Shown here piece after piece: positions 52,290 through 61,325 of a stretch of 64,000 nt of DNA. The stretch is from Segatella copri. Its GTDB lineage: Bacteria > Bacteroidota > Bacteroidia > Bacteroidales > Bacteroidaceae. The position numbers and the translations under genes were made by a program. The stretch covers positions 20,326 through 84,325 of the forward strand of contig NZ_VZCB01000011.1 in the NCBI RefSeq assembly GCF_009494395.1, given 5' to 3'. The notes beneath the pieces were generated by a model. It was not told the origin of the DNA. It made no database searches and saw only the letters and a program-made list of their open reading frames with translations. Within the stretch, counting starts at the first letter, position 1; every line of letters starts with the position of its first letter.

Positions 52290-53234
52290 ATGGATAACAA
52301 ACGACCTCTTATCGCCCACCTGTGCCTCTTCTGTTCCGGCGCATTCTGGGGACTGATGGCTCCCGTAGGCAAGGATGCCATGCTTCACGGCATCGACGGC
52401 ATCGACCTCGTGAGCTTCCGTGTATTGGGTGGCGCCATCCTCTTTTGGCTCACTTCGCTCTTCACCAAGAAAGAGCATGTTCCTGTAAAAGACATCTTCA
52501 AGTTTGCTGCTGCCGGGCTCTTCGCCCTCGTATTCAACCAGTGTTCTTACACCATCGGTCTGAACATGACCTCGCCTAGCAATTCCAGCATTATGACCAC
52601 CTCGATGCCTATCTTCGCCATGATACTCTCCTTCCTGATATTGAAGGAGCCTATCACCTGGAAGAAGGCGCTCGGCGTGCTGATGGGATGTGCTGGTGCC
52701 GTCATCATCATCCTGACAAGTGCTACATCCGGCAATGCCAAAGTGGGAAACATCTGGGGCGACCTGCTCTGTATGTCGGCGCAGCTATCCTTCGCCCTCT
52801 ACCTGTCGCTCTTCAAGAACCTACTGTCTAAGTATTCGCTCTTCACCATCAACAAGTGGATGTTCCTCTGGGCAACCGTCCTGATATGGCCTTTCACCAT
52901 CAGCCACGTAATGAGCATCGACTTTGCCAACGTTCCGATGAGCACCTGGTGGGAATCGGGCTACGTGGTTCTCTTCGGCACTTATCTGGGCTACATCTGC
53001 ATGATGATTGGTCAAAAGACCTTGCGCCCTACCGTGGTATCTGTATATAATTATGTGCAGCCGCTAGTATCAGTCACCGTGAGTGTCATCGTAGGTCTCG
53101 CCGTATTCAAGGGCATGCAGGCGATTGCTGCCATCCTCGTATTCTCCGGTGTATGGCTCGTGGTCAAGAGCAAATCGAAGAGAGATATCGACCAGCACGA
53201 CCACAGCCTGGCTTTCGAGAAAAGACATGCGTAG
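52290..53234 (+). CDS. EamA-family DMT transporter
   Basis: 314 aa with ten hydrophobic segments forming two EamA halves (first GLMAPVGKDAMLHGIDG ... IEPI-like KEPITWKKALGVLMGCAGAV; second FALYLSLFKNLL ... ALAVFKGMQAIAAILVFSGVWLV). An inner-membrane exporter of amino acids or metabolites; the substrate is unknown. It has a single-gene layout, with its own promoter and a terminator shared with the lactate permease gene. Confidence 0.9.
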   Translation: MDNKRPLIAHLCLFCSGAFWGLMAPVGKDAMLHGIDGIDLVSFRVLGGAILFWLTSLFTKKEHVPVKDIFKFAAAGLFALVFNQCSYTIGLNMTSPSNSSIMTTSMPIFAMILSFLILKEPITWKKALGVLMGCAGAVIIILTSATSGNAKVGNIWGDLLCMSAQLSFALYLSLFKNLLSKYSLFTINKWMFLWATVLIWPFTISHVMSIDFANVPMSTWWESGYVVLFGTYLGYICMMIGQKTLRPTVVSVYNYVQPLVSVTVSVIVGLAVFKGMQAIAAILVFSGVWLVVKSKSKRDIDQHDHSLAFEKRHA

Positions 53235-53262
53235 ATTGCTTTAATGTCGATTTATAAAACTG

Positions 53263-53302
53263 AAACTGTCCCCATCTGAGATAACAGATGAGGACAGTTT
53301 TT
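53263..53302. terminator. Bidirectional terminator between eamA and lctP
   Basis: AAACTGTCCCCATCTG (53263-53278) pairs with CAGATGAGGACAGTTT (53285-53300) with one mismatch, followed by T on the plus strand. Confidence 0.88.
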
Positions 53303-53322
53303 GTTATATGAGAAAAAAGATA

Positions 53323-54903
53323 TCAGCAACCGAAGTAAACCATCAGTCCGCCCAAAACGATATACAATAGGGCGTATGGGATAGCCGAGCGGAGAATCTC
53401 TCCATCCTTTCCCTCCATATCGCAGGCTGCAGTCGCAATGGCGATGCTCTGCGGACTAATCATCTTTCCACCCGTGGCTCCCGTGGTATTGGCAGCAACC
53501 AGCCAGTTCTCCTGACCGCCCTCCATACCGAAGAAAGTGCTCTGTCCCGTCATGCCCAACTGGTTGGCAACATGAGCCTGGAGCTTGGCAAAGAGGATAT
53601 TCGAAGAGGTATCAGAACCCGTAACGAAGGTTCCGATGGCACCAATCATCGGAGCAACCAAAGGATAGAAATCGCCCGTCACAGCCACCAGTCCGGAAGC
53701 GATGGAAGTAATCATTCCCGAATAGTTCATCACACTCGCCAGGGCTATCAGCGAACAGATAGTCACCACCGTCTTGCGCAGATTCACCGTGGTACGGGCA
53801 AGAATCACCATCAGTCTCTTGAGGCTCAATCCCTGTACCAATCCACCAATCGTAGCACCCAGGAAGAGCATCAGTCCCGCATTGGAAATCCAGCCAAACT
53901 TAAAGGTGCTGTCGAGCACAGGCAGATGAACCGCACTTACCAGATGACTCTTGAGGAAAGCATTGACCGGAGGACAGAGTGCTCCGGAAACCAGGATAAA
54001 TATCAATATAAAGAGGTAAACGCTCCATGCCTTCAGGCTCTCGGCAAGCGTAAAAGTTTCCTTATCCTGTACCTTGCTCTTTCTAGCAAACACCTTGGCG
54101 TATGCGATGATGGCGATGATGGCAGCCAGCGAACCGATGATGGCCGGAGTCTCTGAACCGAGATAATAGCCGCAGACAAACTGCACTACCACGGAAATCA
54201 CTCCCACCCACAGGGCGATGATGAGATTCTTGACAAGATTGTGCTTATCGGTAAGCGTCAGAATGATGAAAGGCAGGATGATAAAGAGAGGTGACAGCTG
54301 GATGATGGCGAAGGCCGAAGTCTCGCAAATCTGAGCCGCCGAAGCTGATCCGCTTTCAGCCACCTCATTACAGAGCGTAGTAACCGGCACACCCACGGCA
54401 CCAAATCCCGTAGCCACGGTATTGCCGATCAAGGACACCAGAGCCGAGAACATCGGTTTGAATCCGAGTCCGATGAGGATGGCTGCAGGTATCGCCACCG
54501 CCGTTCCGAAGCCCGCCATACCTTCGAGCAGTCCGCCGAATCCCCATACGAGGAGCAGAACGAGCAGTCCCTTATCATCAGTAATCGATGTAAACTGCCT
54601 CTTGATAACGTCTATCTGCTTGCTTTCCACGAGGATATTATAGCTGTAGATAGCCATCAGGATGATGATGAGAATCGGGAATACCGCCTTCAGGATGCCT
54701 TCCACCACCGCCCATCCCGTCAGGGCGATAACGCTATCCTCCGCATGTTCCGGGGCTATCATGCCTAGCGGCGAAGCAGCGAAGAGAGCGAGCAACACGG
54801 TAACAACGAGCGTCAGCAAGGCGCTTTTATGACCTGCCATCTTGAAGCCGAGCATCAGGATGAACAGCAACACGATGGGAATAATAGAAACTATTGATGC
54901 CAT
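53323..54903 (-). CDS. L-lactate permease (LctP family)
   Basis: 526 aa with about 13-14 membrane segments. Family hallmarks: GGLLEGMAGFGTAVAIPAAIL, TGSDTSSNILFAKLQ and NTTGATGGKMISPQSIAIAT. It transports L-lactate, D-lactate or glycolate with protons across the inner membrane. Its role here could be lactate uptake for energy or cross-feeding. No lactate dehydrogenase is adjacent. Confidence 0.93.
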   Translation of the reverse strand: MASIVSIIPIVLLFILMLGFKMAGHKSALLTLVVTVLLALFAASPLGMIAPEHAEDSVIALTGWAVVEGILKAVFPILIIILMAIYSYNILVESKQIDVIKRQFTSITDDKGLLVLLLVWGFGGLLEGMAGFGTAVAIPAAILIGLGFKPMFSALVSLIGNTVATGFGAVGVPVTTLCNEVAESGSASAAQICETSAFAIIQLSPLFIILPFIILTLTDKHNLVKNLIIALWVGVISVVVQFVCGYYLGSETPAIIGSLAAIIAIIAYAKVFARKSKVQDKETFTLAESLKAWSVYLFILIFILVSGALCPPVNAFLKSHLVSAVHLPVLDSTFKFGWISNAGLMLFLGATIGGLVQGLSLKRLMVILARTTVNLRKTVVTICSLIALASVMNYSGMITSIASGLVAVTGDFYPLVAPMIGAIGTFVTGSDTSSNILFAKLQAHVANQLGMTGQSTFFGMEGGQENWLVAANTTGATGGKMISPQSIAIATAACDMEGKDGEILRSAIPYALLYIVLGGLMVYFGC

Positions 54904-54956
54904 AAGCCATTCAGTTTTTTAATGTTTTCGATTGCTAAATTTTTTGTTTATGACTG

Positions 54957-54964
54957 CAAAAATA
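54957..54964 (-). promoter_or_regulatory. lctP promoter -7 element
   Basis: TATTTTTG followed by C on the minus strand, 54 nt before the start. Confidence 0.55.
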
Positions 54965-55059
54965 ACATTTTTCTTTGAAAAAAGAAAGCATTTTTTGAAA
55001 AAAATCTTTTTTAAGATGTCCGATTTTTCAATTTCATACGTCTATAGAGTGTAAAGGTT

Positions 55060-55560
55060 ATGAGAACAGAAGAATTCAACCATATCATCCTACCGATGCG
55101 CAGCGACTTGAAAGCGTATGCGCTAAGGTTGACTGAGAGTGACGACAATGCCGAAGACCTCGTGCAGGAAGTCATGCTCAGGCTGTGGGACATACGCCAG
55201 AATATCAAGGCAGAAGATAACCTCAAGGCGCTCGCCATCACCATCATGCGCAACAAGTTTTATGACCAGTGCCGACATGAGGAGCGGAACTTCACCACCG
55301 ACAAGGTGATGGAAGTACCCATAGAAGACCGGCGGGCAGAGCAACGGGACGAGGTAAATCTCATCAGACAGATAGTGGCACAGCTCCCGCCCTTGCAGCA
55401 GCAGATATTCCGCATGAAGGAGATAGAAGGCTATACTGCCGATGAAATCATGCAGATAACGGGATGCACAGCTGATAATCTCCGAAAGAATCTCTCCAGA
55501 GCCCGACTCAAAATAAGAGAGACTTATATGAATATCGTGAAACAAAACAGAACAAAATAA
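55060..55560 (+). CDS. ECF-type RNA polymerase sigma factor
   Basis: 166 aa. Sigma region 2 is visible as LRLTESDDNAEDLVQEVMLRLW, region 4 as LPPLQQQIFRMKEIEGYTADEIMQITGC with a helix-turn-helix. Bacteroidetes ECF factors of this size usually work with a membrane anti-sigma-like partner, here the next gene 16 nt downstream. The operon continues with a DUF6108-like protein and a beta-barrel protein, suggesting envelope-related control. Confidence 0.93.
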   Translation: MRTEEFNHIILPMRSDLKAYALRLTESDDNAEDLVQEVMLRLWDIRQNIKAEDNLKALAITIMRNKFYDQCRHEERNFTTDKVMEVPIEDRRAEQRDEVNLIRQIVAQLPPLQQQIFRMKEIEGYTADEIMQITGCTADNLRKNLSRARLKIRETYMNIVKQNRTK

Positions 55561-55576
55561 AGAAGGAGGAAAGAAG

Positions 55577-56167
55577 ATGAACGATAAAATAAAAAGAATC
55601 GATGAATTCAAGGGTATCAATGAATTCAAGACGATACAAGACTTGCTCGACAAGTATATGGATGGTGCCTCATCCAATGAGGAAGAGGCAACGCTCAGAA
55701 AATATTTCGAAGAGCATGGCAATGATATTCCAGAAGAATGGGAATCCTACCGCGCCCTCTTCAGCTATATCGGATTCGAACAGATGAATCTTTCTCAAAA
55801 TCTAAAAGAAGAAGAGAAGGAGATAGAAAAGGAGGATATTCTAGAAGATGAAGAAAAGAATATCACAAAGAAAGAAGGAAAGGAAGAGGAAGCTTCTCCA
55901 AAGAAGGAAACTTTTACAAAGAAGGAAGCTTCTCGCAGCAGATGGATCAAATATTTCGGCACATCTGTAGCAGCCGCCGCTATCATCGCATTCCTGATTG
56001 TGGGCATCCAGAAGATAGCCCAGCCTCAGCCTGAATGTTATGCGGTTATCGATGGAAAGGTTTATACCGACCAGGAATTCGTGCACCATGAAGCCCTGGA
56101 TGCCCTGGAAGATGTTTCGGCAGATTCCGAAGATCCATTCAGTGCCCTGGATATGATGAAACAATAA
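55577..56167 (+). CDS. Anti-sigma-like single-pass membrane protein
   Basis: 196 aa. The N-terminal cytoplasmic part contains DLLDKYMDGASSNEEEATLRKYF, a motif seen in Bacteroidetes anti-sigma-like proteins. A long Glu/Lys-rich linker (about 77-117) leads to one membrane helix (TSVAAAAIIAFLIVGI, about 130-146) and a short periplasmic tail (CYAVIDGKVYTDQEF). It lies 16 nt after the sigma gene, so it is the probable regulator of that sigma factor. Not a FecR protein: no FecR domain is present. Confidence 0.75.
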   Translation: MNDKIKRIDEFKGINEFKTIQDLLDKYMDGASSNEEEATLRKYFEEHGNDIPEEWESYRALFSYIGFEQMNLSQNLKEEEKEIEKEDILEDEEKNITKKEGKEEEASPKKETFTKKEASRSRWIKYFGTSVAAAAIIAFLIVGIQKIAQPQPECYAVIDGKVYTDQEFVHHEALDALEDVSADSEDPFSALDMMKQ

Positions 56168-56230
56168 ATTCATCTTTTAGATGAATCAATCAAACTATAA
56201 AGTATAATATATATAATTAAGGTATAGAAT

Positions 56231-56677
56231 ATGAAACGATGCAACTTGATAAAACGCTTCTTCATCGGACTGCTTCTTATCGTGGTAGCCTCGATTTCGG
56301 CTAATGCCCAGGAGGGACTATATGTAAAAAGTATATTCCAACGCTTCGGACACGCCAAGGGATGCAAGATGGTTACGATGCAGAATACGCAACTCAAAGG
56401 TTACAAGCTCAAGATATACAAGAGCCTGGTATATAAGAACCACGCCACGGAAATAGCCCACTATCTGAAGTCCGACCGCAAGGCTGCAAAAAAAATCAGA
56501 GAGGTGGTGGAGAATGGCAAGATGGTGAGCGGCTATTACATGATGGCACCCTTGAGCAATGGCAACAACCGCTTTATCCTCTTCAGTAATCCGAATGAAA
56601 ACAAGGGAACCGTGATTTATATCGAAGGCGACCTGTCGCCCGAAGACATCATGCACCTCTGCTATTCCAGAAGATAG
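56231..56677 (+). CDS. Small periplasmic protein, DUF6108-like
   Basis: 148 aa with a signal peptide (FFIGLLLIVVASISANAQ). The mature part, with GCKMVTMQNTQLKGYKLKIYKSL and GYYMMAPLSNGNNRFILFSN, recalls the DUF6108 family found next to ECF sigma operons in Bacteroides and Prevotella. The function is unknown. Third gene of the sigma operon. Confidence 0.7.
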   Translation: MKRCNLIKRFFIGLLLIVVASISANAQEGLYVKSIFQRFGHAKGCKMVTMQNTQLKGYKLKIYKSLVYKNHATEIAHYLKSDRKAAKKIREVVENGKMVSGYYMMAPLSNGNNRFILFSNPNENKGTVIYIEGDLSPEDIMHLCYSRR

Positions 56678-56740
56678 AAGCAACATCTTCCTATAGGAAT
56701 CCTCTCAATAAGAATAAGAAACAACATAAAATATAGTATT

Positions 56741-57634
56741 ATGAATATCAAAAACGTAATGATGATGGCTGCCATGATGCCAGCCTTCGCCCTTGCTGAA
56801 ACCAACAGCAACAGTGCACCAGTCTCTGTAGAGGCTAACGACACCACAATCAGAGTGAACGACCAGAACATCGTCATCAAGCAGGATGGCGAACAGACTT
56901 CTGTGAAGATATATAAGATGAACGGCAACGAGATGACCAAGATTTCAGAGACCCAATTCGTAGATGGGCAGGAAGTAGAAAAGGTATTTGTCACCTCACC
57001 ATTCATCCCTCAGACTTTGAGCAAGCGCAAGCGCAGTCTGGAGAGTCATTATCCAACCTTCTTCTTCGGCTGCAGCCAGTTGCCAGGCAGCAGGGGAAGC
57101 ATGGGAGGCAACAACGAGATGCATAGTCGCGACTCCAAGTCGTGGGAATGGGGCATCACCCTCACCAGTCTCTGCTTCCGCCTTTCCAACGAAATGGCGC
57201 TCACCTCCTCTCTCTCCATCGGACAGGTACACCACCATTTCAAGGACAATTATGTATTAAGCACCGAAAACGGGATATCGGCAATGACTCCGATAGAAGG
57301 CGAAACGCTGAAGAAAAGCTATATCAGCTACAATGTGCTCCGCCTGCCTATCATGCTGGAGTGGCAGAAGCGCATAGGATGCCATGATGCATTCCTGGCG
57401 TTAGGTCCATCGGTAGAATACCGCTGGCACGAGCATTCCCGCTACTTCATAGGCAAGCACAAGCATACCGAAACGGGCGATATCAACCTCAACCCTATCG
57501 GCGTGAATCTCGAGGCCCGTGCCGGCTACTCAGGAGTGATGCTCTACGCCCGTGCCGGAGTAACCCCGCTGCTCAACAAGACCAAGGCTCCCGAGTGCTA
57601 CCCGATGACCATCGGCTTAGGATTTAGACTGTAA
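56741..57634 (+). CDS. Outer-membrane beta-barrel-type protein
   Basis: 297 aa. A signal peptide (NVMMMAAMMPAFALAE) is followed by a small N-terminal beta domain (ANDTTIRVNDQNIVIKQDGE), then alternating strands typical of a small outer-membrane barrel, ending in a terminal aromatic-rich strand (CYPMTIGLGFRL). Last gene of the sigma-factor operon. A role as a sensor or target of the sigma system is possible but not shown. Confidence 0.7.
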   Translation: MNIKNVMMMAAMMPAFALAETNSNSAPVSVEANDTTIRVNDQNIVIKQDGEQTSVKIYKMNGNEMTKISETQFVDGQEVEKVFVTSPFIPQTLSKRKRSLESHYPTFFFGCSQLPGSRGSMGGNNEMHSRDSKSWEWGITLTSLCFRLSNEMALTSSLSIGQVHHHFKDNYVLSTENGISAMTPIEGETLKKSYISYNVLRLPIMLEWQKRIGCHDAFLALGPSVEYRWHEHSRYFIGKHKHTETGDINLNPIGVNLEARAGYSGVMLYARAGVTPLLNKTKAPECYPMTIGLGFRL

Positions 57635-57727
57635 TTTCTCTCAAAAAATCGAAAAAATGCCCGAATACCACAAACGTGGTAGCAGGAATACTACTCATAT
57701 GCTATTTCAGAATCCAAAAAATCGCCG

Positions 57728-57735
57728 TACCTTTG
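57728..57735 (+). promoter_or_regulatory. Promoter of the O-acetylhomoserine sulfhydrylase gene
   Basis: TACCTTTG followed by C, with TTTC 19 nt upstream (57705-57708). The leader to the ATG at 57885 is about 145 nt. Confidence 0.65.
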
Positions 57736-57771
57736 CAGCGTCAATCAGAACAAACAGCATGATGACTTTCA

Positions 57772-57793
57772 GAAGGACATCAGAATGTCTTTC
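57772..57793 (+). promoter_or_regulatory. Hairpin in the sulfhydrylase leader
   Basis: GAAGGACAT and ATGTCTTTC pair over 9 bp (one G-U) around a CAGA loop. The word CTTTCAGA occurs on both sides. No T-run follows. It could be a regulatory element for sulfur amino-acid genes, but it matches no riboswitch I know. Confidence 0.45.
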
Positions 57794-57884
57794 AGAGAGA
57801 GAACATCAATCTGATTTCTGGGCGGCAATTTATATAAATGAATAGATTGAATATTAACGTAAAATTAAAGAAAGGACATAGATT

Positions 57885-59180
57885 ATGAGTACAGAAAAGA
57901 AACTTCGCTTTGAGACACTTCAGTTGCATGTAGGTCAGGAAAATCCAGATCCAGCTACCGACGCTCGTGCGGTGCCTATCTACCAGACCACAAGTTACGT
58001 GTTCCGCAACTCTCAGCACGCTGCCGATCGCTTCGGACTCCGTGACGCAGGTAACATCTATGGTCGCTTGACCAACTCTACTCAGGGTGTATTCGAAGAC
58101 CGTGTGGCTGCCCTCGAAGGTGGTGTAGCAGGTTTGGCTGTCGCTTCTGGCGCTGCCGCCGTAACCTACGCTCTGCAGAACATCCTTCAGAACGGCGACC
58201 ACATCGTAGCTGCCGACAACATCTACGGTGGTACTTATAACCTCATCACTCATACATTATCCACACAGGGTGTCAGCTACACCATCGTAGATCCTCGCAA
58301 CTTCGAGCAGGTAGAGGCTGCTATCCAGGACAATACCAAGGCACTCTATGCAGAGACCTTCGGAAATCCTAACTCAGATGTAACCGATATCGATAAGTTG
58401 GCAGAGATTGCTCATCGCCACAACATCCCATTGATTATCGACAACACCTTCGGCACCCCATACCTCATCCGCCCTATCGAGCACGGAGCAGACATCGTGG
58501 TTCACTCTGCAACCAAGTTCATCGGCGGTCACGGTTCATCTCTCGGTGGTGTCATCGTAGATGGCGGTAAGTTCGACTGGAAGGCAAATGCCGACAAGTT
58601 CCCTACTCTCGCTAAGCCAGACCCATCTTATCATGGTGCCGTATTCGCAGATGTAGCCGGAGCAGCAGCCTTCGTAACCCGAATCCGTGCGGTCATCCTT
58701 CGTGATACCGGTGCAACCATCTCTCCATTCAACGCCTGGATTCTTCTTCAGGGCTTGGAGACATTGAGCCTCCGTGTAGAGCGTCACGTACAGAATGCAT
58801 TGAAGGTGGTAGAGTATCTGGAGAATAACCCTAAGGTGGCTAAGGTTAATCACCCAGCCGTTCCTTCTCATCCAGACCACGAGCTTTACAAGAAGCTCTT
58901 CCCTAACGGCGGTGGTTCTATCTTCACCTTCGACATCAAGGGCGGCGAGAAAGAGGCTTGGGAGTTCATCGACCACCTGCGCATCTTCTCTCTGTTGGCT
59001 AACGTAGCCGATGTGAAGTCACTGGTTATCCACCCAGCAACAACCACCCACTCTCAGTTGAGCCCAGAGGAGTTGGAGGAGCAGCACATCTATCCTTCTA
59101 CCGTTCGCCTGAGCATCGGTATCGAGAACATCGACGACCTGATTGAGGCACTCGATGAGGCATTTACCTACGTAAAGTAG
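57885..59180 (+). CDS. O-acetylhomoserine sulfhydrylase (PLP-dependent)
   Basis: 431 aa, Cys/Met metabolism PLP family. Lys211 in HSATKFIGGHG binds PLP; YGRLTNSTQGVFEDRVAALEGG and ETFGNPNSDVTDI are characteristic of O-acetylhomoserine aminocarboxypropyltransferases, which make homocysteine from O-acetylhomoserine and sulfide. The length fits this class better than cystathionine gamma-synthase (about 385 aa). The downstream cysK also consumes sulfide, so the two genes form a sulfur-assimilation pair. Confidence 0.92.
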   Translation: MSTEKKLRFETLQLHVGQENPDPATDARAVPIYQTTSYVFRNSQHAADRFGLRDAGNIYGRLTNSTQGVFEDRVAALEGGVAGLAVASGAAAVTYALQNILQNGDHIVAADNIYGGTYNLITHTLSTQGVSYTIVDPRNFEQVEAAIQDNTKALYAETFGNPNSDVTDIDKLAEIAHRHNIPLIIDNTFGTPYLIRPIEHGADIVVHSATKFIGGHGSSLGGVIVDGGKFDWKANADKFPTLAKPDPSYHGAVFADVAGAAAFVTRIRAVILRDTGATISPFNAWILLQGLETLSLRVERHVQNALKVVEYLENNPKVAKVNHPAVPSHPDHELYKKLFPNGGGSIFTFDIKGGEKEAWEFIDHLRIFSLLANVADVKSLVIHPATTTHSQLSPEELEEQHIYPSTVRLSIGIENIDDLIEALDEAFTYVK

Positions 59181-59237
59181 TGAGTAGTGATTAATTATTA
59201 GTGATTAATTATCAATGATTTAAATTAGAGTACAGTT

Positions 59238-60185
59238 ATGGCAAAGATATATAAGCAGATTACTGATTTAATCGGTAAGACCCCATTGGTAGAATTGGGT
59301 AAGTATTCAGTATCCAAGGGTTTGGAGACTCCTGTAATTGCTAAGGTAGAATTCTTCAATCCTGGCGGAAGCGTAAAGGATCGTATCGCCCTTGCGATGA
59401 TCGAAGACGCTGAGCAGAAGGGCATCCTGAAACCAGGTGCCACCATCATCGAACCAACCAGCGGTAATACGGGTGTAGGTTTGGCTCTGGTATCAGCCGT
59501 AAAGGGCTACCACCTCATCCTCACCATGCCTGAAACCATGAGTGTGGAGCGCAGAAACCTGGTGAAGGCTTACGGCGCAGAAGTGAGACTGACCAGCGGT
59601 AAGGACGGAATGCCTGGCGCCATCAAGGCTGCCGAGGAGCTCCGTGATTCCATCCCAGGCTCTGTGATTCTGGGACAGTTTACCAACCCATCCAATCCTG
59701 CCAAGCACTATGCCACAACTGGACCAGAAATCTGGGCAGATACCGATGGCGAGATTGATATCTTCGTAGCCGGTGTGGGAACAGGTGGAACCATTTCGGG
59801 TATCGCCAAGTACCTGAAGGAGCAGAATCCTAACGTGAAGGTGATTGCCGTAGAGCCTGCCACATCGCCTGTATTGAACGGCGGACAGAGCGGTCCTCAC
59901 AAGATTCAGGGCATCGGTGCCGGTTTCGTTCCTGAGACCTACTCTTCAGAATTCATCGATGAGGTATTGGATATTCAGAACGATGATGCCATCAAGGCAG
60001 GTCGTGACCTGGCTCAGACCGAGGGCCTCTTGGTAGGAATCTCATCAGGTGCCGCCGCCTTTGCAGCCACCGAGATTGCGAAGCGTCCAGAGAACAAGGG
60101 CAAGAAGATTGTAGCCCTCTTGCCAGATACTGGCGAGCGTTATTTGAGCACTGTACTCTATGCTTTCGAGGAGTATCCATTGTAA
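59238..60185 (+). CDS. cysK: Cysteine synthase A
   Basis: 315 aa. A PLP enzyme making L-cysteine from O-acetylserine and sulfide. PLP lysine 47 in NPGGSVKDRIA; the substrate loop TSGNTG at 73-78; the phosphate-binding GVGTGGTISG; the closing PDTGERYLST motif. It lies 57 nt after the sulfhydrylase gene on the same strand and is likely cotranscribed with it. Confidence 0.96.
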   Translation: MAKIYKQITDLIGKTPLVELGKYSVSKGLETPVIAKVEFFNPGGSVKDRIALAMIEDAEQKGILKPGATIIEPTSGNTGVGLALVSAVKGYHLILTMPETMSVERRNLVKAYGAEVRLTSGKDGMPGAIKAAEELRDSIPGSVILGQFTNPSNPAKHYATTGPEIWADTDGEIDIFVAGVGTGGTISGIAKYLKEQNPNVKVIAVEPATSPVLNGGQSGPHKIQGIGAGFVPETYSSEFIDEVLDIQNDDAIKAGRDLAQTEGLLVGISSGAAAFAATEIAKRPENKGKKIVALLPDTGERYLSTVLYAFEEYPL

Positions 60186-60565
60186 TTCACAATCGGATAT
60201 TTTCTGATGAAAGCAAAATCTATCATAATGGTCAGCACGTTGATGATATCCTCCAGCATCCTCTGCTAGTAGTCATAAAGCTTGATTTTCTTCATCAAAA
60301 GAAATTATATGAGAAGACAATAGCCAACAAGATGAGCCGAGCTTTTATTCAAAGCTCAGCCCATCTTATCGTATATAATTAAAATTTAAAATCTAATCCC
60401 TTTGTGTTTCTCTGATATTATTTATATAACTTTCCAAAAGCACGACTTTTTTCATAACCACCAAGAAAATCAAAAGAAATCTGTGTAAATCCGTGAAATC
60501 TGTGGGACTAATAAACAGCAAAGAAAAAATATACACAAATATTGGTATCCAACAAGTAATTCATA
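60186..60565. other. Intergenic region after cysK
   Basis: 380 nt without a gene. It contains a hairpin of GATGAGCCGAGCTTT with AAAGCTCAGCCCATC (60331-60365, two mismatches), probably the cysK terminator. At about 60445-60510 there is a degraded copy of the promoter-type repeat found upstream of the accessory genes to the right (wording ACCACCAAGAAAATC, AAAAGAAATCTG). Confidence 0.6.
60331..60372 (+). terminator. Probable cysK terminator
   Basis: Imperfect 15-bp stem around a 5-nt loop. The following T-run is weak (CTTATCGTATATAATT). Confidence 0.55.
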
Positions 60566-60838
60566 TCATCCAAACTTGACAGGTTCTGACTTTGACATTT
60601 TACTTTCGTTGATATTTGCTATAATATCTTCTGCCGACTGTTCGCCAACCCAAGAACCACAGCAACGTTCTACCATTTCTTTAGTTCTATCTGCTGGCGT
60701 TTTTATTTCCTCTGCATTTGCCATCGACATGGAAAGTAAAGCAATAACCTCTATCTTATCTTCCTTACTTAATTTTTCGAGTTCATGCCAATGAGGAACT
60801 TTACTTACGAGCCTATTACTTAAAGCAACAATATTCAT
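60566..60838 (-). CDS. Antitoxin-like small protein without adjacent toxin
   Basis: 90 aa. SKEDKIEVIALLSMSM and the C-terminal GSWVGEQSAEDIIANINESK are typical in style of Bacteroidetes type II antitoxins whose partner is usually a PIN-type toxin. AGGAG precedes the start on the minus strand. No toxin frame follows before the cysK terminator, so it appears solitary. Its promoter region is a diverged copy of that of the PIN/antitoxin operon at 61.3-62 kb. The antitoxin assignment rests on motif style only. Confidence 0.6.
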   Translation of the reverse strand: MNIVALSNRLVSKVPHWHELEKLSKEDKIEVIALLSMSMANAEEIKTPADRTKEMVERCCGSWVGEQSAEDIIANINESKMSKSEPVKFG

Positions 60839-61325
60839 AATTTTCTCCTTTTTAAACGTTCAACTTTGCCGCAAAAATACGCTTTTTTCTCGAAACCGCT
60901 AAGAAAACCACAAGAAATCTGCAAGTTATCAACGAATTAGCCTTAAAATCAGTAATCTATACCCCCATTATAGCAAACCCACCCCATACTGTCTTCACCT
61001 TTCCCCAGGCGGTCCCATCCCGCACAACATGGCGTAGACCTTTGATGGTCCGACAACCTTATAGCGAAGCGGTTCCGAGCACCGGAGGGCGGTTACATCC
61101 TTTCCTCTTAATGGTTAAGGGAAAGGCTTGGTTTAGGATTAAGGACCCTTCCGCTGGGGAGGGACAGGTGGGGCAAATATAGCACTGTAGGGCGTTTTCC
61201 TCCCTCTCCCCTGAGGGTTTCTGTTCCCTACAAGGGGAACCGAAGGGGTCGTAAAGACTTGAAGAAGACCGAGATGAGTTCCTTCTGCTACTTGCAATAA
61301 TCAATAGTTACGACATCTTAAACTA
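60839..61325. other. Non-coding block with repeat copy A
   Basis: 487 nt without a credible gene. 60857-60940 and about 61003-61065 resemble 61988-62070 and 62127-62188 respectively (repeat copy B). The rest is GC-richer, with palindromic wording such as CCCTACAAGGGG and GGAGAGGGAGG, typical of intergenic repeats in this group. Confidence 0.6.
60857..61065. repeat. Duplicated promoter/flank block, copy A
   Basis: Shared words with copy B: ACGTTCAACTTTGCCGC, ACGCTTTTTTCTCGAAACC, CAAGAAATCTGCAA, GGCGGTCCCATCCCGCA and CAACCTTATAGCG, in the same order and orientation. It contains TATTTTTG (minus, 60872-60879), the promoter of the solitary antitoxin-like gene. Confidence 0.75.

Noticed and set aside
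61059..61304. 81-codon minus-strand frame
   Set aside because: It lies in a GC-richer palindromic intergenic block, is Ser/Arg/Pro-rich and shows no domain or ribosome-binding site.
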